NCBI GenBank assembly: GCA_022072615.1 | Contig: JAJVHS010000027.1 | Span: 1-51,381 of the forward strand | Source: Phycisphaerales bacterium | GTDB lineage: Bacteria; Planctomycetota; Phycisphaerae; Phycisphaerales; UBA1924 | DNA length: 51,381 bases | Reading direction: 5' to 3' | Shown here: positions 1-8,599 of the stretch, in pieces | Layout: every line of letters begins with the position of its first letter | How positions within the stretch are numbered: position 1 is the stretch's first letter | Notes under the pieces: model-generated | Databases searched by the model: none | What the model was told of the DNA's origin: nothing | Seen by the model: only the letters and a program-made list of their open reading frames with translations | Position numbers and translations under genes: made by a program

Positions 1-351
1 GGTCGGCGCGGCCGGCAGCGGAGCTCCCACGGCGCCCGCGTGCTCCTCGACGCGGAAGCGCAGCATCATGGGCCGCGCCTGGCCGTCACCCCCGGTGACC
101 TGCGCCGCGCGGCGCAGCGCCGCGCCGAAGCGCCGATCGAGATAATCCGCCAGGAACTTCGACGGCACCGTGACGTCGAGGCGTTCGCCGTCGAGGCTCA
201 GCGCCGTCCCATCGGCAAAGAACTTGCGGATCCGCTCCTCGCCGACCTCGTCGGAGAGCTTCCGCCGGATCTGGTCCAGCGCGCTTGAGGCGTCCCGCTC
301 CGCCCCCGACTCGACCGTGTTCGTCCGCAACGTCGTGTGCCGCGTCTCCAC
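1..351 (-). CDS. dnaA: Chromosomal replication initiator DnaA, N-terminal part (cut by window edge)
   Basis: Translating the minus strand from position 351 gives an open frame running off the left edge. It starts METRHTTLRT and then matches DnaA domain I: a helix with LDQIRRKLSDEVG, the KFFADGTALSLDGERL strand region, and the VPSKFLADYLDRRF segment that corresponds to the VPN/S-x-F-xx-DW-I motif of this domain. The start is a GTG preceded by AAGGGG eight bases upstream; an in-frame GTG three codons earlier is possible. The visible part ends in what looks like the flexible domain II linker (Gly, Ala, Pro). The AAA+ and DNA-binding domains lie outside the window, so the call rests on domain I and on the DnaA-box-like sites upstream. 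The protein would initiate replication by binding oriC and loading DnaB. Confidence 0.72.
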   Translation of the reverse strand, partial: METRHTTLRTNTVESGAERDASSALDQIRRKLSDEVGEERIRKFFADGTALSLDGERLDVTVPSKFLADYLDRRFGAALRRAAQVTGGDGQARPMMLRFRVEEHAGAVGAPLPAAPT

Positions 352-792
352 GCTGCCCACCCCTTGTCCGGCAAGCCCCCGGACTGCTTGGCAACCGCCG
401 GGCGCACCGACTCCGGGCCCGCGAGATCGGTCGCGCGGACGAGAGCCAAGGCCCGTCGATGTGATGAAATCGATCTGTGAGTTGAGTCCATTCCCCCTCG
501 GCGGACTCGCGGCGCAACGCACAACACCTGCTCAGACATCATGCAGGTCCTCGGACCACCCAGGGGCAATCGCTGAGGAGGTTGGAAGCCGCGAAACCGA
601 CGACCGGTCGCTCCATGACCGATGTTGAGCAAGGTAGAAGCTGGGCGGCACAACGGCAATAGCCGCCGCGTTGCTCCGACCGCCAACCGCTTTTCAGCGC
701 CCGATCCGGCAACGACTTACGGTGGATGAAAAATTCTTATACACGGCCGGTCGTGAACATTGCGCAAAGTCTGTGCAAAAACCGCGCGCCAG
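352..792. other. Non-coding region upstream of dnaA, candidate oriC
   Basis: About 440 bases separate the dnaA start from the end of the acetyltransferase gene. Open frames here are short and mutually contradictory, and none shows a recognisable domain. The right-hand part holds an A/T-rich stretch (around 727-740) beside several DnaA-box-like 9-mers. An intergenic region next to dnaA with boxes and an AT-rich element is the usual form of a bacterial origin, but strand asymmetry was not computed. Confidence 0.5.
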
Positions 793-829
793 CTACAGAC
801 TTTTCACAAGCGCAACCCGTTGTGCAAAC
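737..829. promoter_or_regulatory. Cluster of DnaA-box-like sites
   Basis: TTATACACG (737-745) differs from the TTATNCACA consensus at one base. TGTGCAAAA (772-780) and TGTGCAAAC (821-829) share TGTGCAAA, whose reverse complement TTTGCACA resembles a diverged DnaA box. TGCGCAAAG (761-769) and TTTTCACAA (801-809) are weaker variants. The spacing is irregular. The last sites extend into the 3' end of the neighbouring acetyltransferase gene. Confidence 0.45.
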
Positions 830-1848
830 CCCGCGAACCCACACGATTCGTAGAGCCGCACCGCCGGCACGTTCCGAGCATCCACCGCGCACGTCATCTC
901 GCCGATGCGCGCCGCCGCCGTCGCGCGCATCGCCATCGCCATCAGCCGGCGCCCCAGACCCTTGCCGCGCACATCGGGTGAAAGCCCCAGATACACCAGC
1001 TCGACCGCGTGCTGGTCCGGGACGTGCGCGAGCATCATCGTCCCGCGCGGCGACGATCCGTCGAACACCACCCACCACATCGACGGGTCGTGCACGCCCG
1101 TGCAGCGATGGGACTCGAGGATGTCCCGGGTCTCCCGCATCCCGCACAGCTCCGGGCAGTCCAGCGTCTCCTCGTATGACCGCTCAAGTGCTTCCACCAG
1201 CACCGCGTCGCGCCGCGCCGCGGGGATCGACGCCACCGAGACCACCTCCACCCCGGCCGGGAACGGTCCCGTTGGCGCCGGCGGCTGGCGTTTGAGCGGT
1301 GGAACGCTCGCCCGCATGTACGTCAGGTGGCCGACCGTCACGAATCCAGCCGCGTGGCACGCCTCGATCGACCAGGCTTCGCGCGGCTCGGGCAGCGCCT
1401 GCATGACCGCCACGCGGCGCGCGCCGCCGGCATCGACCAGCGTCGCCATGTCCGCCGCCGCGGCCTGGATGCACGCCGCTCGCTCGGCCTTGGCGACCTC
1501 CGGGCCGCCCGGCTCGGCCCCGCCGACCGGATCGGACAGGAACACCATCGCCGTCCGTCCGGACCCCGGCACCGCCAGGCACACCTGACGCACCAACCGA
1601 GGCTCGCCGCCGGGCGCGCGATCGATGACCGCCCATGCGTGTGTGAAATCAATCCCGTGGCGCGGACCTGCCGCCAGGAGCCGCCTGGCCGCGCCTTCAC
1701 GTTCCGCAGGCGGAACCGAGACCAGACGCATGGCGGCCAGCAGCTCGGTCTGGTCGGTGACGCGCTCGGGCGAGGCGACCGCAACCGGACCCGACCCACC
1801 GTTCACGGCGGACGATCCTGACTGCGTTGAACCCGGACCCGTGCCCAT
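793..1848 (-). CDS. GNAT-family N-acetyltransferase
   Basis: A protein of 351 aa with the acetyl-CoA binding GNAT fold in its C-terminal third: LVYLGLSPDVRGKGLG contains the R-G-x-G-x-G/A loop, followed by the helix LMAMAMRAT and the ALYE/xLYESCGF-type motif (VRLYESCGF). The N-terminal two thirds are less conserved but contain a second, degenerate acetyltransferase-like half, so this may be a tandem GNAT protein. The ATG at 1848 was chosen because the frame further upstream runs antisense to the next gene. The substrate cannot be predicted. The gene is divergent from the secreted-protein gene at 1969 and its 3' end borders the candidate origin. Confidence 0.8.
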   Translation of the reverse strand: MGTGPGSTQSGSSAVNGGSGPVAVASPERVTDQTELLAAMRLVSVPPAEREGAARRLLAAGPRHGIDFTHAWAVIDRAPGGEPRLVRQVCLAVPGSGRTAMVFLSDPVGGAEPGGPEVAKAERAACIQAAAADMATLVDAGGARRVAVMQALPEPREAWSIEACHAAGFVTVGHLTYMRASVPPLKRQPPAPTGPFPAGVEVVSVASIPAARRDAVLVEALERSYEETLDCPELCGMRETRDILESHRCTGVHDPSMWWVVFDGSSPRGTMMLAHVPDQHAVELVYLGLSPDVRGKGLGRRLMAMAMRATAAARIGEMTCAVDARNVPAVRLYESCGFAGFAQRVALVKSL

Positions 1849-1908
1849 GATCGAGCTTTGTTCGGTGATGCCAGGCGCGCCGAGGCTGGCAAGCCGATCG
1901 GCGGCGCT

Positions 1909-1936
1909 TTGACCGGCGTACAAACATCTGTAGACT
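1909..1936 (+). promoter_or_regulatory. Sigma70-type promoter for the gene at 1969
   Basis: TTGACC (1909-1914), a 16-base spacer and TAGACT (1931-1936) lie about 30 bases ahead of the ATG at 1969. The same TAGACT -10 sequence appears ahead of the gene at 46978. Confidence 0.45.
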
Positions 1937-1968
1937 AGCCGACCCGCCACGTTCTTGAGAACACACGG

Positions 1969-2628
1969 ATGACGACACCCAACGCCAAGGCCTTCGGGCC
2001 CGCCCGACGCCTCATCGCCAAAGCCGCCTCCGCGACGCTGCTCACCGCGCTTGCCGCGGGGACGCTCGGCTTTGCGCCCGAGCCAGACCCCATCCCGCGC
2101 CGTTGGCAGCTCGACGTCAAGCTCGGGCCCTTGCGCCTGGCGAAGTTCGACGTGCCCGGCAGCGGCCCCCGCGCGTTTTTCTACATGACCTACACCGTCA
2201 CCAACGCCAGCGGCACCGACGTGCTCCTCGCGCCGGCGTGGGACCTGGCCACCTCCGACGGCGAGATCGTCCGCTCGGGCCGCAACGTCCCCGCATCTGT
2301 CACTGAGCAGCTCATCAAGAACCTCAACAACCCCTACCTCGAAGACCAGATCAGCATCATCGGCGTCATGATGCAGGGCGAGGAGAACGCCAAGGACGGC
2401 CTCGTGGTGTGGGCGGTCGACGATTTCCGAGTGGATGAAGTCTCCATCTTCGGCGCGGGCTTCTCCGGCGAGGCCAAGCCCATGGAGATCCTCAACCCCG
2501 AGACCGACGAGCGCGAGCGCGTCCTGCTCCGCAAGACCCTCATGTCCCGGTACATCACCCCCGGCGACATCGAGCGGCACGTGACGCCTGAGTTTGAGTC
2601 CGTCGAAACCCGGTGGATCATGCGGTAA
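1969..2628 (+). CDS. Conserved hypothetical exported protein
   Basis: A protein of 219 aa. Residues 1-38 form a basic start followed by a hydrophobic Ala/Leu segment (SATLLTALAAGTLGFA), consistent with a Sec signal peptide. The mature part has a beta-rich look, with YMTYTVTNASGTDVLLAP suggesting an immunoglobulin-like fold, and later acidic stretches. I do not recognise a named family. It has its own promoter-like sequence and runs toward rpmA on the same strand with about 145 bases between, so it is probably a separate unit. A periplasmic or surface location is inferred only from the N-terminus. Confidence 0.7.
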   Translation: MTTPNAKAFGPARRLIAKAASATLLTALAAGTLGFAPEPDPIPRRWQLDVKLGPLRLAKFDVPGSGPRAFFYMTYTVTNASGTDVLLAPAWDLATSDGEIVRSGRNVPASVTEQLIKNLNNPYLEDQISIIGVMMQGEENAKDGLVVWAVDDFRVDEVSIFGAGFSGEAKPMEILNPETDERERVLLRKTLMSRYITPGDIERHVTPEFESVETRWIMR

Positions 2629-2772
2629 GACAGAAGGCACTGGGCACTGGGCATCAGGGGTTGGTTCGGTCATTCTCCGGCTGGCCCCTGATTCGACCGA
2701 TGCCTACTATCCCAACCCGCCGGTCAAGGGTGGCAGGCCGGGCAGACAGATTTTTGAAGGTGGGCAGGATTC

Positions 2773-3051
2773 ATGGCACATAAAAAGGGCCAGGGCTCGA
2801 CCCAGAACGGTCGTGACTCCAACCCCAAGTTCCTCGGCATCAAGCTCTTCGGCGGCGAGCAGGCCAAGGCCGGCTCGATCATCGTCCGCCAGGTCGGCAC
2901 CCCCTTCCAGGCCGGCTTCAACGTCCGTCGCGGGTCGGATAACACGCTGTACTCGGTCGCCGAGGGCACCGTCGTCTTCCGCGGCCGCAAAGTGCACATC
3001 CTCCCGGCGGATGAGAAGGCTCCCCGCCCGGTGTGGCTGACGGCCAACTGA
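2773..3051 (+). CDS. rpmA: 50S ribosomal protein L27 (bL27)
   Basis: A protein of 92 aa that fits bL27 well: [16 protein letters not shown] at the N-terminus, then [12 protein letters not shown], the [11 protein letters not shown] strand and GRKVHILP near the end. The N-terminal tail starts directly with AHKK, so there is no cleavable extension as in Firmicutes. bL27 sits near the peptidyl-transferase centre of the large subunit. An AGGAT element lies just before the ATG. The usual partner rplU (bL21) is not adjacent: the gene upstream encodes an exported protein and a strong terminator follows, so rpmA appears monocistronic. Confidence 0.97.
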   Translation: MAHKKGQGSTQNGRDSNPKFLGIKLFGGEQAKAGSIIVRQVGTPFQAGFNVRRGSDNTLYSVAEGTVVFRGRKVHILPADEKAPRPVWLTAN

Positions 3052-3104
3052 CCGCGGTCCCCCGCGCCGCCGGTCCTTCGGCGGTCCAATTCGTCTGATC
3101 CTCG

Positions 3105-3138
3105 ACCACCGCGGCGCTCCCGCGGTGGTTGTCTTTCT
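3105..3138 (+). terminator. Rho-independent terminator after rpmA
   Basis: ACCACCGCGG (3105-3114) pairs perfectly with CCGCGGTGGT (3120-3129) across a five-base loop and is followed by the T-rich TGTCTTTCT. Confidence 0.8.
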
Positions 3139-3230
3139 GCTTGGCATTCCCATTGGGGTTTGCGTCAAGACGCCGGCCAACATCAGACAGTCACCCGCCT
3201 GCAGCGCGGGTCGCGCCGAAAGCCGCCGAA

Positions 3231-3752
3231 ATGGAGAAGAGCGACTCACATCATCCGACGCCCAGGCCTTCGCCGACCTCGGTCCGCCTCCGCCCCACCA
3301 CGGCCTCGGACCTGCCGGCGCTGCACGCGATGGAGCTCGACCCTCTCTCGAACGAACGCGCGGGCTCCAAGCCCCGCGACTGGCCGACGTTCCTTGCTCG
3401 GTGGGAGCAGATCCTCGCCGATCCGTCCGGCGTGCTGACCGGTGTGACGCCGCGCGTGATCCTGGCCGATGGCGAGCTGGTGGGGTCGGTGAACGTGTCG
3501 CCGCAGGACGGGGTGAGTTCGCTGGGCTACTGGATCGCCCGCGACCACTGGGGACGCGGGATCGCGACGCGAGCGGTGGCGTTGATGCTCGTCGAATATC
3601 CGGCCCGGCCGTTGATCGCGACCGCGGCGGCGTTCAATCTCGCGTCGATCCGCGTGCTCGAGAAGAACGGCTTCGTGATCGCTTCGCGGCACGCGACGCC
3701 CGAGGGCGCACGAACCGTGGAGCGCGAAACGGTGACGCTGGTTCTTCGATGA
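3231..3752 (+). CDS. GNAT-family acetyltransferase (RimJ/RimL-like)
   Basis: A protein of 173 aa from the ATG at 3231; the frame is open further upstream to 3129, but that part overlaps the rpmA terminator and is low complexity. VRLRPTTASDLPAL opens the fold. LGYWIARDHWGRGIATRAV is the acetyl-CoA binding motif A (RGIAT loop), and FNLASIRVLEKNGFVI is the typical C-terminal N-x-x-S-x-x-x-x-E-K-x-GF motif of the RimJ/RimL subgroup. This subgroup acetylates alpha-amino groups of proteins or small amines; the substrate here is unknown. The gene converges on gspE with only 37 bases between stops. Confidence 0.85.
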   Translation: MEKSDSHHPTPRPSPTSVRLRPTTASDLPALHAMELDPLSNERAGSKPRDWPTFLARWEQILADPSGVLTGVTPRVILADGELVGSVNVSPQDGVSSLGYWIARDHWGRGIATRAVALMLVEYPARPLIATAAAFNLASIRVLEKNGFVIASRHATPEGARTVERETVTLVLR

Positions 3753-3789
3753 CCGGCCGACTGCACGCACGACTGGCGCCTTGCACTCG

Positions 3790-5532
3790 TCAGTGCAGCA
3801 CGCGGAAGACTTCCGCCTCGTCCGTCAGCCCCGCCGCGATCTTCTCCGCGGCGTCCACGCGCATGTCCTGGAAGCCCTCGTCCTTGGCGAGCGCGACGAG
3901 CTCCACCGCGTCTGCGCTCTTGTTCGTCAGCACGCGCAGGGGATCGGTCATCTGCATGAGCTCGTACACCGCCAGCCGGCCCTTGTAGCCCGATCCCCAG
4001 CACGGGTCGCACCGCGCGCCGTCCTCCAGCCGGCCCGTCCCGCCGCAGACCGCGCACTTGCGCCGCACCAGCCGCTGCGCGAGCACCGCCAGGAGCGACG
4101 ACGTGATCAGGTACGGCTCGATCCCGATATCCACCAGGCGCGTGATCGCGCTGGGCGCATCATTTGTGTGGAGTGTGGCGAGCACGAGGTGGCCGGTCAG
4201 CGACGCCTGCACCGCGAGCTGCGCGGTCTCCTGGTCGCGGATCTCGCCCACCAGGATCACGTCGGGGTCCTGCCGCAGCAAGGCCCGGAGCCCCGTCGCG
4301 AACGTCACGCCGCGCTTGGGGTTGACCTGCATCTGGCTGATGCCGTCGAGGTGGTACTCGACGGGGTCCTCGATCGTCATCACGTTGCGCGTGTTGCGGT
4401 CGACGCGCTGGAGGGCCGCGTAAAGCGTCGTCGTCTTGCCCGACCCCGTCGGCCCGGTGACCAGGATGATCCCCGTCGGGTGGTCCACCAGGTCCAGGAG
4501 CTGGCCCTGCATCCGCTTGCTCATCCCGATCTGGTCGAGGGAGAGCTGGACGCTCGACTGGTCGAGCAGGCGCAGCACGAGGCGCTCGCCGAACACCGTC
4601 GGGATGCACGAGAAGCGGATGTCGATCTTGCGGCTGCCGATGCGGACGGTCGTGTGCCCGTCCTGCGGGCTGTGGCGGTTGGCGATGTCCAGTTCGGTCA
4701 TCACCTTGAGGCGCGAGCTGATGGCGGGTGCCAGCGAGATGGGCGGGCTGAAGGCATCGACGAGCAGCCCGTCCACGCGGAAGCGGATCAGGAGCCGGTT
4801 TTCCTGCGGGTGGATGTGAACGTCGCTGGCCCGGCGTCGCAGCGCCTCGAACAGGATCATGTTCACCAGGCGGATGACCGGCGTCTGGCGCGCGAGCTGG
4901 AGCAGGTCGTTGGACTGGCCGACGCCCGCCGCGGCGGAGGCGATGGCCCGCTCGTCGAGGGGCATCTCCTCGATGATCTCGGTGACCAGGTCCTGGCGCT
5001 TCTCGTAGCCGCGGTTGACGAGGTTGGCGACGGTGGCCCGGGGGCTCAGGACCAGCCGGACGGGCGCGTCGAGCATCTCCTCGAGCATGTTGACGACCGC
5101 CGGCTGCATGGGCTGTGCGGTCGCGACCGTCATGGTCACGCCGTCGGATTCCACGCCCGCGCACAGGTGCGTGCGAGCGACTTCGGGCGGAACGGTTTCG
5201 TAGTAGCGCGAGGCCGATTCGCTCAGCCGCGGTTCGGCGATGTACGCCAGGCCCGTGCGCTGGGCGAGCAGCTCGAGCGCGTGGTGCTCGTCGATCGCGA
5301 GCAGCGAGAGCAGCACGTCCCACGGCTCGGTGTCGGAACCTTCGATCGTGCGGAACTGGCGGAGCTGGTCGGCGCTGACGCGCAGGGGCCCAAAGAGCGG
5401 CGCGATCCTGTTCCAGTGGGCCTTCTCGATCGCTCCGCCGGGCTGGGGCGTGGCGGGAGCGGCCCGCTTGCTTGCGGGCAGGAGCTTGCGCATCGCGCTG
5501 CATCGGTCGGCTGGTCCGTTGTTTCGCGTCAT
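3790..5532 (-). CDS. gspE: Type II secretion / type IV pilus assembly ATPase (GspE/PilB family)
   Basis: A protein of 580 aa. The N-terminal ~190 residues form a GspE/MshE-type N-domain. The ATPase core follows with SDVHIHPQ, the Walker A motif GPTGSGKTT (near residue 360), the Asp box with IEDPVE, the Walker B region DPDVILVGEIRD, and the His box TGHLVLATLHTND. A four-cysteine zinc element (CAVC ... CDPC) sits near residue 500, as in GspE and PilB. The enzyme powers pseudopilus or pilus assembly at the inner membrane. It lies 32 bases downstream of gspD and is probably co-transcribed. No gspF, gspC or gspL-M genes are in the window. Confidence 0.93.
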   Translation of the reverse strand: MTRNNGPADRCSAMRKLLPASKRAAPATPQPGGAIEKAHWNRIAPLFGPLRVSADQLRQFRTIEGSDTEPWDVLLSLLAIDEHHALELLAQRTGLAYIAEPRLSESASRYYETVPPEVARTHLCAGVESDGVTMTVATAQPMQPAVVNMLEEMLDAPVRLVLSPRATVANLVNRGYEKRQDLVTEIIEEMPLDERAIASAAAGVGQSNDLLQLARQTPVIRLVNMILFEALRRRASDVHIHPQENRLLIRFRVDGLLVDAFSPPISLAPAISSRLKVMTELDIANRHSPQDGHTTVRIGSRKIDIRFSCIPTVFGERLVLRLLDQSSVQLSLDQIGMSKRMQGQLLDLVDHPTGIILVTGPTGSGKTTTLYAALQRVDRNTRNVMTIEDPVEYHLDGISQMQVNPKRGVTFATGLRALLRQDPDVILVGEIRDQETAQLAVQASLTGHLVLATLHTNDAPSAITRLVDIGIEPYLITSSLLAVLAQRLVRRKCAVCGGTGRLEDGARCDPCWGSGYKGRLAVYELMQMTDPLRVLTNKSADAVELVALAKDEGFQDMRVDAAEKIAAGLTDEAEVFRVLH

Positions 5533-5564
5533 GAGGGGTGCGCCGGCCGGCGGTGGCGGTCCGA

Positions 5565-8366
5565 TCAGTGCGTGCTCGATCCTCTCTCGGGGCCGGGCGC
5601 CGGATTGGTCGCGCTGGCGGGCTCGACGGGTTCGGGCGGCGGCGGGGCGCCCAGCGGCCGTTCGAAGACGTCAATGTACGTCGGCTCGAGCGAGGGCATC
5701 GCGTCGTCGACCCCCACCGCGGCCTGCGGGCCCTCCTGCATGAGGCGCAGGTCCGCGAAATTGGGATCGCGCATCACCATCGGCGTCAGGAACACGTACA
5801 GGGGTGTCTTGCGCTTGGTCTTGCTCAGGTCCTGGAACAGCAGCCCCAGGATCGGGATGTCCTTGAGAATCGGGACGCCCTCGCTGGTCGTGCTCTCGCT
5901 GTCGAACGTGATCCCGCCGAGCACGACGGTGGCGTCGCTGGGCACCGTCACCGACTTGGCTTCGAGCGTGTTGTCCTGCTTGGGCGGCGGGATGCCGTTG
6001 GACCCGCTGCCGGTGAAGCTCGAGAGGTTGATGAAGTAATCAAGGCGGATGTAGCCGCCGTCAGAGATCGTGGGCGTCACTTCGAGCTTGGTGCCCGCGT
6101 CGACGTAGTCGTTGAACGTGGTCGTGTTGGGGTTGCCGCCCGACCCGATCGTCGTGGTTGTCGTCGGCTGCTGTTCCTTGGAGTCGATGATCGCCTTGGT
6201 GTTGTCATCGACCAGCACCTGCGGGGTGGACAGGATCCTCGCGTCCACCTCGGTTTGCAGCGCGGTCATCACGATGGGCACCTGGTCGGACTTGATGATC
6301 GCGGCCGTCAGACCGGTGAGGCCGGGCACCGTCTTGGGAGTCAGGACGTTCCCCTGGTTCCCGGTGATGCCGAAGTTGGTGTTGAGCACACCGCCGGTGC
6401 CGTTGGCGTTGATGAGCTGCGTCTCGAACGCCAGTCGCAGATCGTCGCTCCAGTTCACGACGACGATCTTGGCCTCGATGTACACCTGCGGCCGGCGCAG
6501 GTCGAGCTTGGTGATCAGCCGGCCCAGAGTCTCCTGGTCGCGGATCGGAGCCTTGACGATGAGCTGGTTATGCGCCTCGTCGGGAACGATGAAGATGTCC
6601 TCGGCGTTCTCGATGCTCAGCCCGTCCTCGGGCGAGCCGCCGGACGTGCCGAGGTTCGGACGGGTGTTGCGTCGGCTGCTTCCGGTTCCGGAGAAATCGC
6701 TGACCAGGCTGCTGCCCGACCGGCTGCGAGACCCGCCGGTGCCCGAGTCGGTCGAATCCGATGACGATGACGTGTCCTGAATCGCGGGCATCTGGTTGTT
6801 GAGGACGCCCATGATGATCTCGGCGACGTCGTACGCCCGGGTGTTCTTGAGCTTGTAGTCGCGGAAGACGATGCGGTCGTCGTCGGTCTTGAGCTCGTCG
6901 ACGAGCGCCTTGAGGGCGGCCTGCTGCGGTTCGGTGCCGTAATAGATGATGACGCCGCGAGTCTCATCGACGACCATCACCGGTCCGCCGGTGGTCGACT
7001 GCTTCTGTCCCAATCCCGGCTGGTTGGGGTCCTGGAACGTGAGGCCTCCGCCCCGCAGGCCCAGCGGGTTGTTGGGGTCGTACTGCGATGTGTCGCTGAT
7101 CTGGGTAACCTCGCCCAGGCCGCGCTGGCGGGCGATCTCCGCGATCGGACGCGCCGCCTTGCCCACCTCGTGCTTGCGCGGCGAGAGCGTGCTGGGCACG
7201 TCGATCACCTCGAGCACCGTCTGCACCTGCGCAATCTCCTCGGGGAGCCCGCGGAAAATCAAGGCGTTGCCCTGCGGATCGATGGTGAGCCGCTCGGTCA
7301 GGTTGTCGAACGATCCGCGCGAGATCCCGCCCAGGCCCTGCTGCTGCTGCTGGATCGTGATGTTGGGATCTTGGTTGAAGCCGAACCTGTTCGACGACTG
7401 GCCGACGAGCTGGAGCGCCCGCTCGCGAGCGACGGGCGCGGCCACGTGCTTGAGCTCGAAGCGGATGAACCTGGCCTTGGCGTACTCCGCCAGCAGCCGG
7501 TCGATGAGAGATTCCACCTGCGCGAGCTTGCGGAGCGTGTCGGTGGCGACGATGACGCCCAGCTCATCGACATACGCGTACTGGCGGCTGCCGCCGCCCT
7601 GCCCCGGCTGCTGGCCGGGGATCATCATCGCGAGCCCGAGCTGAGCGTCGATCGCGGGCTTGAGCGCGCTGGGGCGGACGTTGGGCGTCGCGAACACGCG
7701 GGTGGTCGCCTGCTCGCCGTCGATGAGGCCGATCGGCACCTCGCCGGTCGGGCGGACGGTGTAGAACTGCGACGCCTCGTCGTAGGTGATCGTGTACCCC
7801 TGCTGCTCGAGCAGCGCATCCAGCAGCGTGAGCAGCCGGGACTTGGGAACCTTCACGGGGGCGTTGAAGACCACCGACCCGGCCAGGCCCGGCTTCACCG
7901 AGACATTGATGTTGAGCGTCTTGGCGACGTACTCGATCAGCGTCGAGAGTTCGACCGGCTCGGTAAACGCCGACAGCTCGATCTCGTCGCCGGTCGTCTG
8001 CGGAAGCGGCTGGGGCTCAGTCCCGTCCTGCGCTGCCTCGGGCTGGTTTTCATCCGGGGCATCGACCCCGTCCTGTGGATTCTCCCGAGAGGGCTGCTCG
8101 CGCGGGCGCGCCGTCGGCTGACCGCCGGGAGCGGACGTCCCTGGAGGCCGCACCACCGTTCCCGGTTCCTCGCGGGCGGGCTGCGCCGGGCGGATCGGTT
8201 GCTCGGTGCCGTCGGCCTCGGACCCCTCGCGCGCCGCTTCGGAACCACCGTCCTGGGCAGCCGCGGCGACAGCGGGGGGAAAGGCCGTGATAGGGATGGC
8301 CAGGCCCGCCAGGAGGACCAGCACCGTCGCCATCCCTGCACCGTGCTTGTGACGCTCGTGCTTCAT
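5565..8366 (-). CDS. gspD: Type II secretion / pilus secretin (GspD/PilQ family)
   Basis: A protein of 933 aa from the ATG at 8366, preceded by an AGAGG ribosome site; the frame is open 42 codons further but without a better start. Residues 1-37 are a signal peptide. An acidic, Pro/Glu-rich stretch follows, then N-domains (VELSTLIEYVAKTLNINVSV; FRDYKLKNTRAYDVAEII; HNQLIVKAP) and a Ser/Gly-rich insert around residues 545-590. The C-terminal secretin domain includes VDDNTKAIIDSKEQQP and VVLGGITFDSE...VPILKDIPILGLLF, the conserved secretin signature. The protein should form the outer-membrane ring through which the substrate or pilus passes. It is longer than typical GspD (about 650-700 aa), largely from the acidic and Ser-rich stretches. 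Confidence 0.92.
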   Translation of the reverse strand: MKHERHKHGAGMATVLVLLAGLAIPITAFPPAVAAAAQDGGSEAAREGSEADGTEQPIRPAQPAREEPGTVVRPPGTSAPGGQPTARPREQPSRENPQDGVDAPDENQPEAAQDGTEPQPLPQTTGDEIELSAFTEPVELSTLIEYVAKTLNINVSVKPGLAGSVVFNAPVKVPKSRLLTLLDALLEQQGYTITYDEASQFYTVRPTGEVPIGLIDGEQATTRVFATPNVRPSALKPAIDAQLGLAMMIPGQQPGQGGGSRQYAYVDELGVIVATDTLRKLAQVESLIDRLLAEYAKARFIRFELKHVAAPVARERALQLVGQSSNRFGFNQDPNITIQQQQQGLGGISRGSFDNLTERLTIDPQGNALIFRGLPEEIAQVQTVLEVIDVPSTLSPRKHEVGKAARPIAEIARQRGLGEVTQISDTSQYDPNNPLGLRGGGLTFQDPNQPGLGQKQSTTGGPVMVVDETRGVIIYYGTEPQQAALKALVDELKTDDDRIVFRDYKLKNTRAYDVAEIIMGVLNNQMPAIQDTSSSSDSTDSGTGGSRSRSGSSLVSDFSGTGSSRRNTRPNLGTSGGSPEDGLSIENAEDIFIVPDEAHNQLIVKAPIRDQETLGRLITKLDLRRPQVYIEAKIVVVNWSDDLRLAFETQLINANGTGGVLNTNFGITGNQGNVLTPKTVPGLTGLTAAIIKSDQVPIVMTALQTEVDARILSTPQVLVDDNTKAIIDSKEQQPTTTTTIGSGGNPNTTTFNDYVDAGTKLEVTPTISDGGYIRLDYFINLSSFTGSGSNGIPPPKQDNTLEAKSVTVPSDATVVLGGITFDSESTTSEGVPILKDIPILGLLFQDLSKTKRKTPLYVFLTPMVMRDPNFADLRLMQEGPQAAVGVDDAMPSLEPTYIDVFERPLGAPPPPEPVEPASATNPAPGPERGSSTH

Positions 8367-8599
8367 GCAACTGCCCTCTTGCTGGCCGGGAGGCGGCGAA
8401 AAAGCCGCCGCCAACTTTCCAACCGAGCCTTCGAACCCCCCGTCCGGTCCGAAAGGCCATAAGGATACGGTTCGCCAGGGCCCGCAACCCAAGTGCCTGG
8501 CTTCTTGATCGGCCGCCGGGCCGCAAATACAACGATCCTGCGACCGAGCACGCGAGAAAGTTCCCCTCAGCCCATCGTTTCGCCGCTCCCCGACCCGCC

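Noticed and set aside
793..2673. 626-codon open frame on the minus strand
   Set aside because: Only the part up to 1848 is the acetyltransferase. The rest is antisense to the exported-protein gene at 1969.
3781..6039. 752-codon frame on the plus strand antisense to gspE/gspD
   Set aside because: Composition is His/Arg/Asp-rich shadow sequence; the minus strand carries clear GspE motifs.
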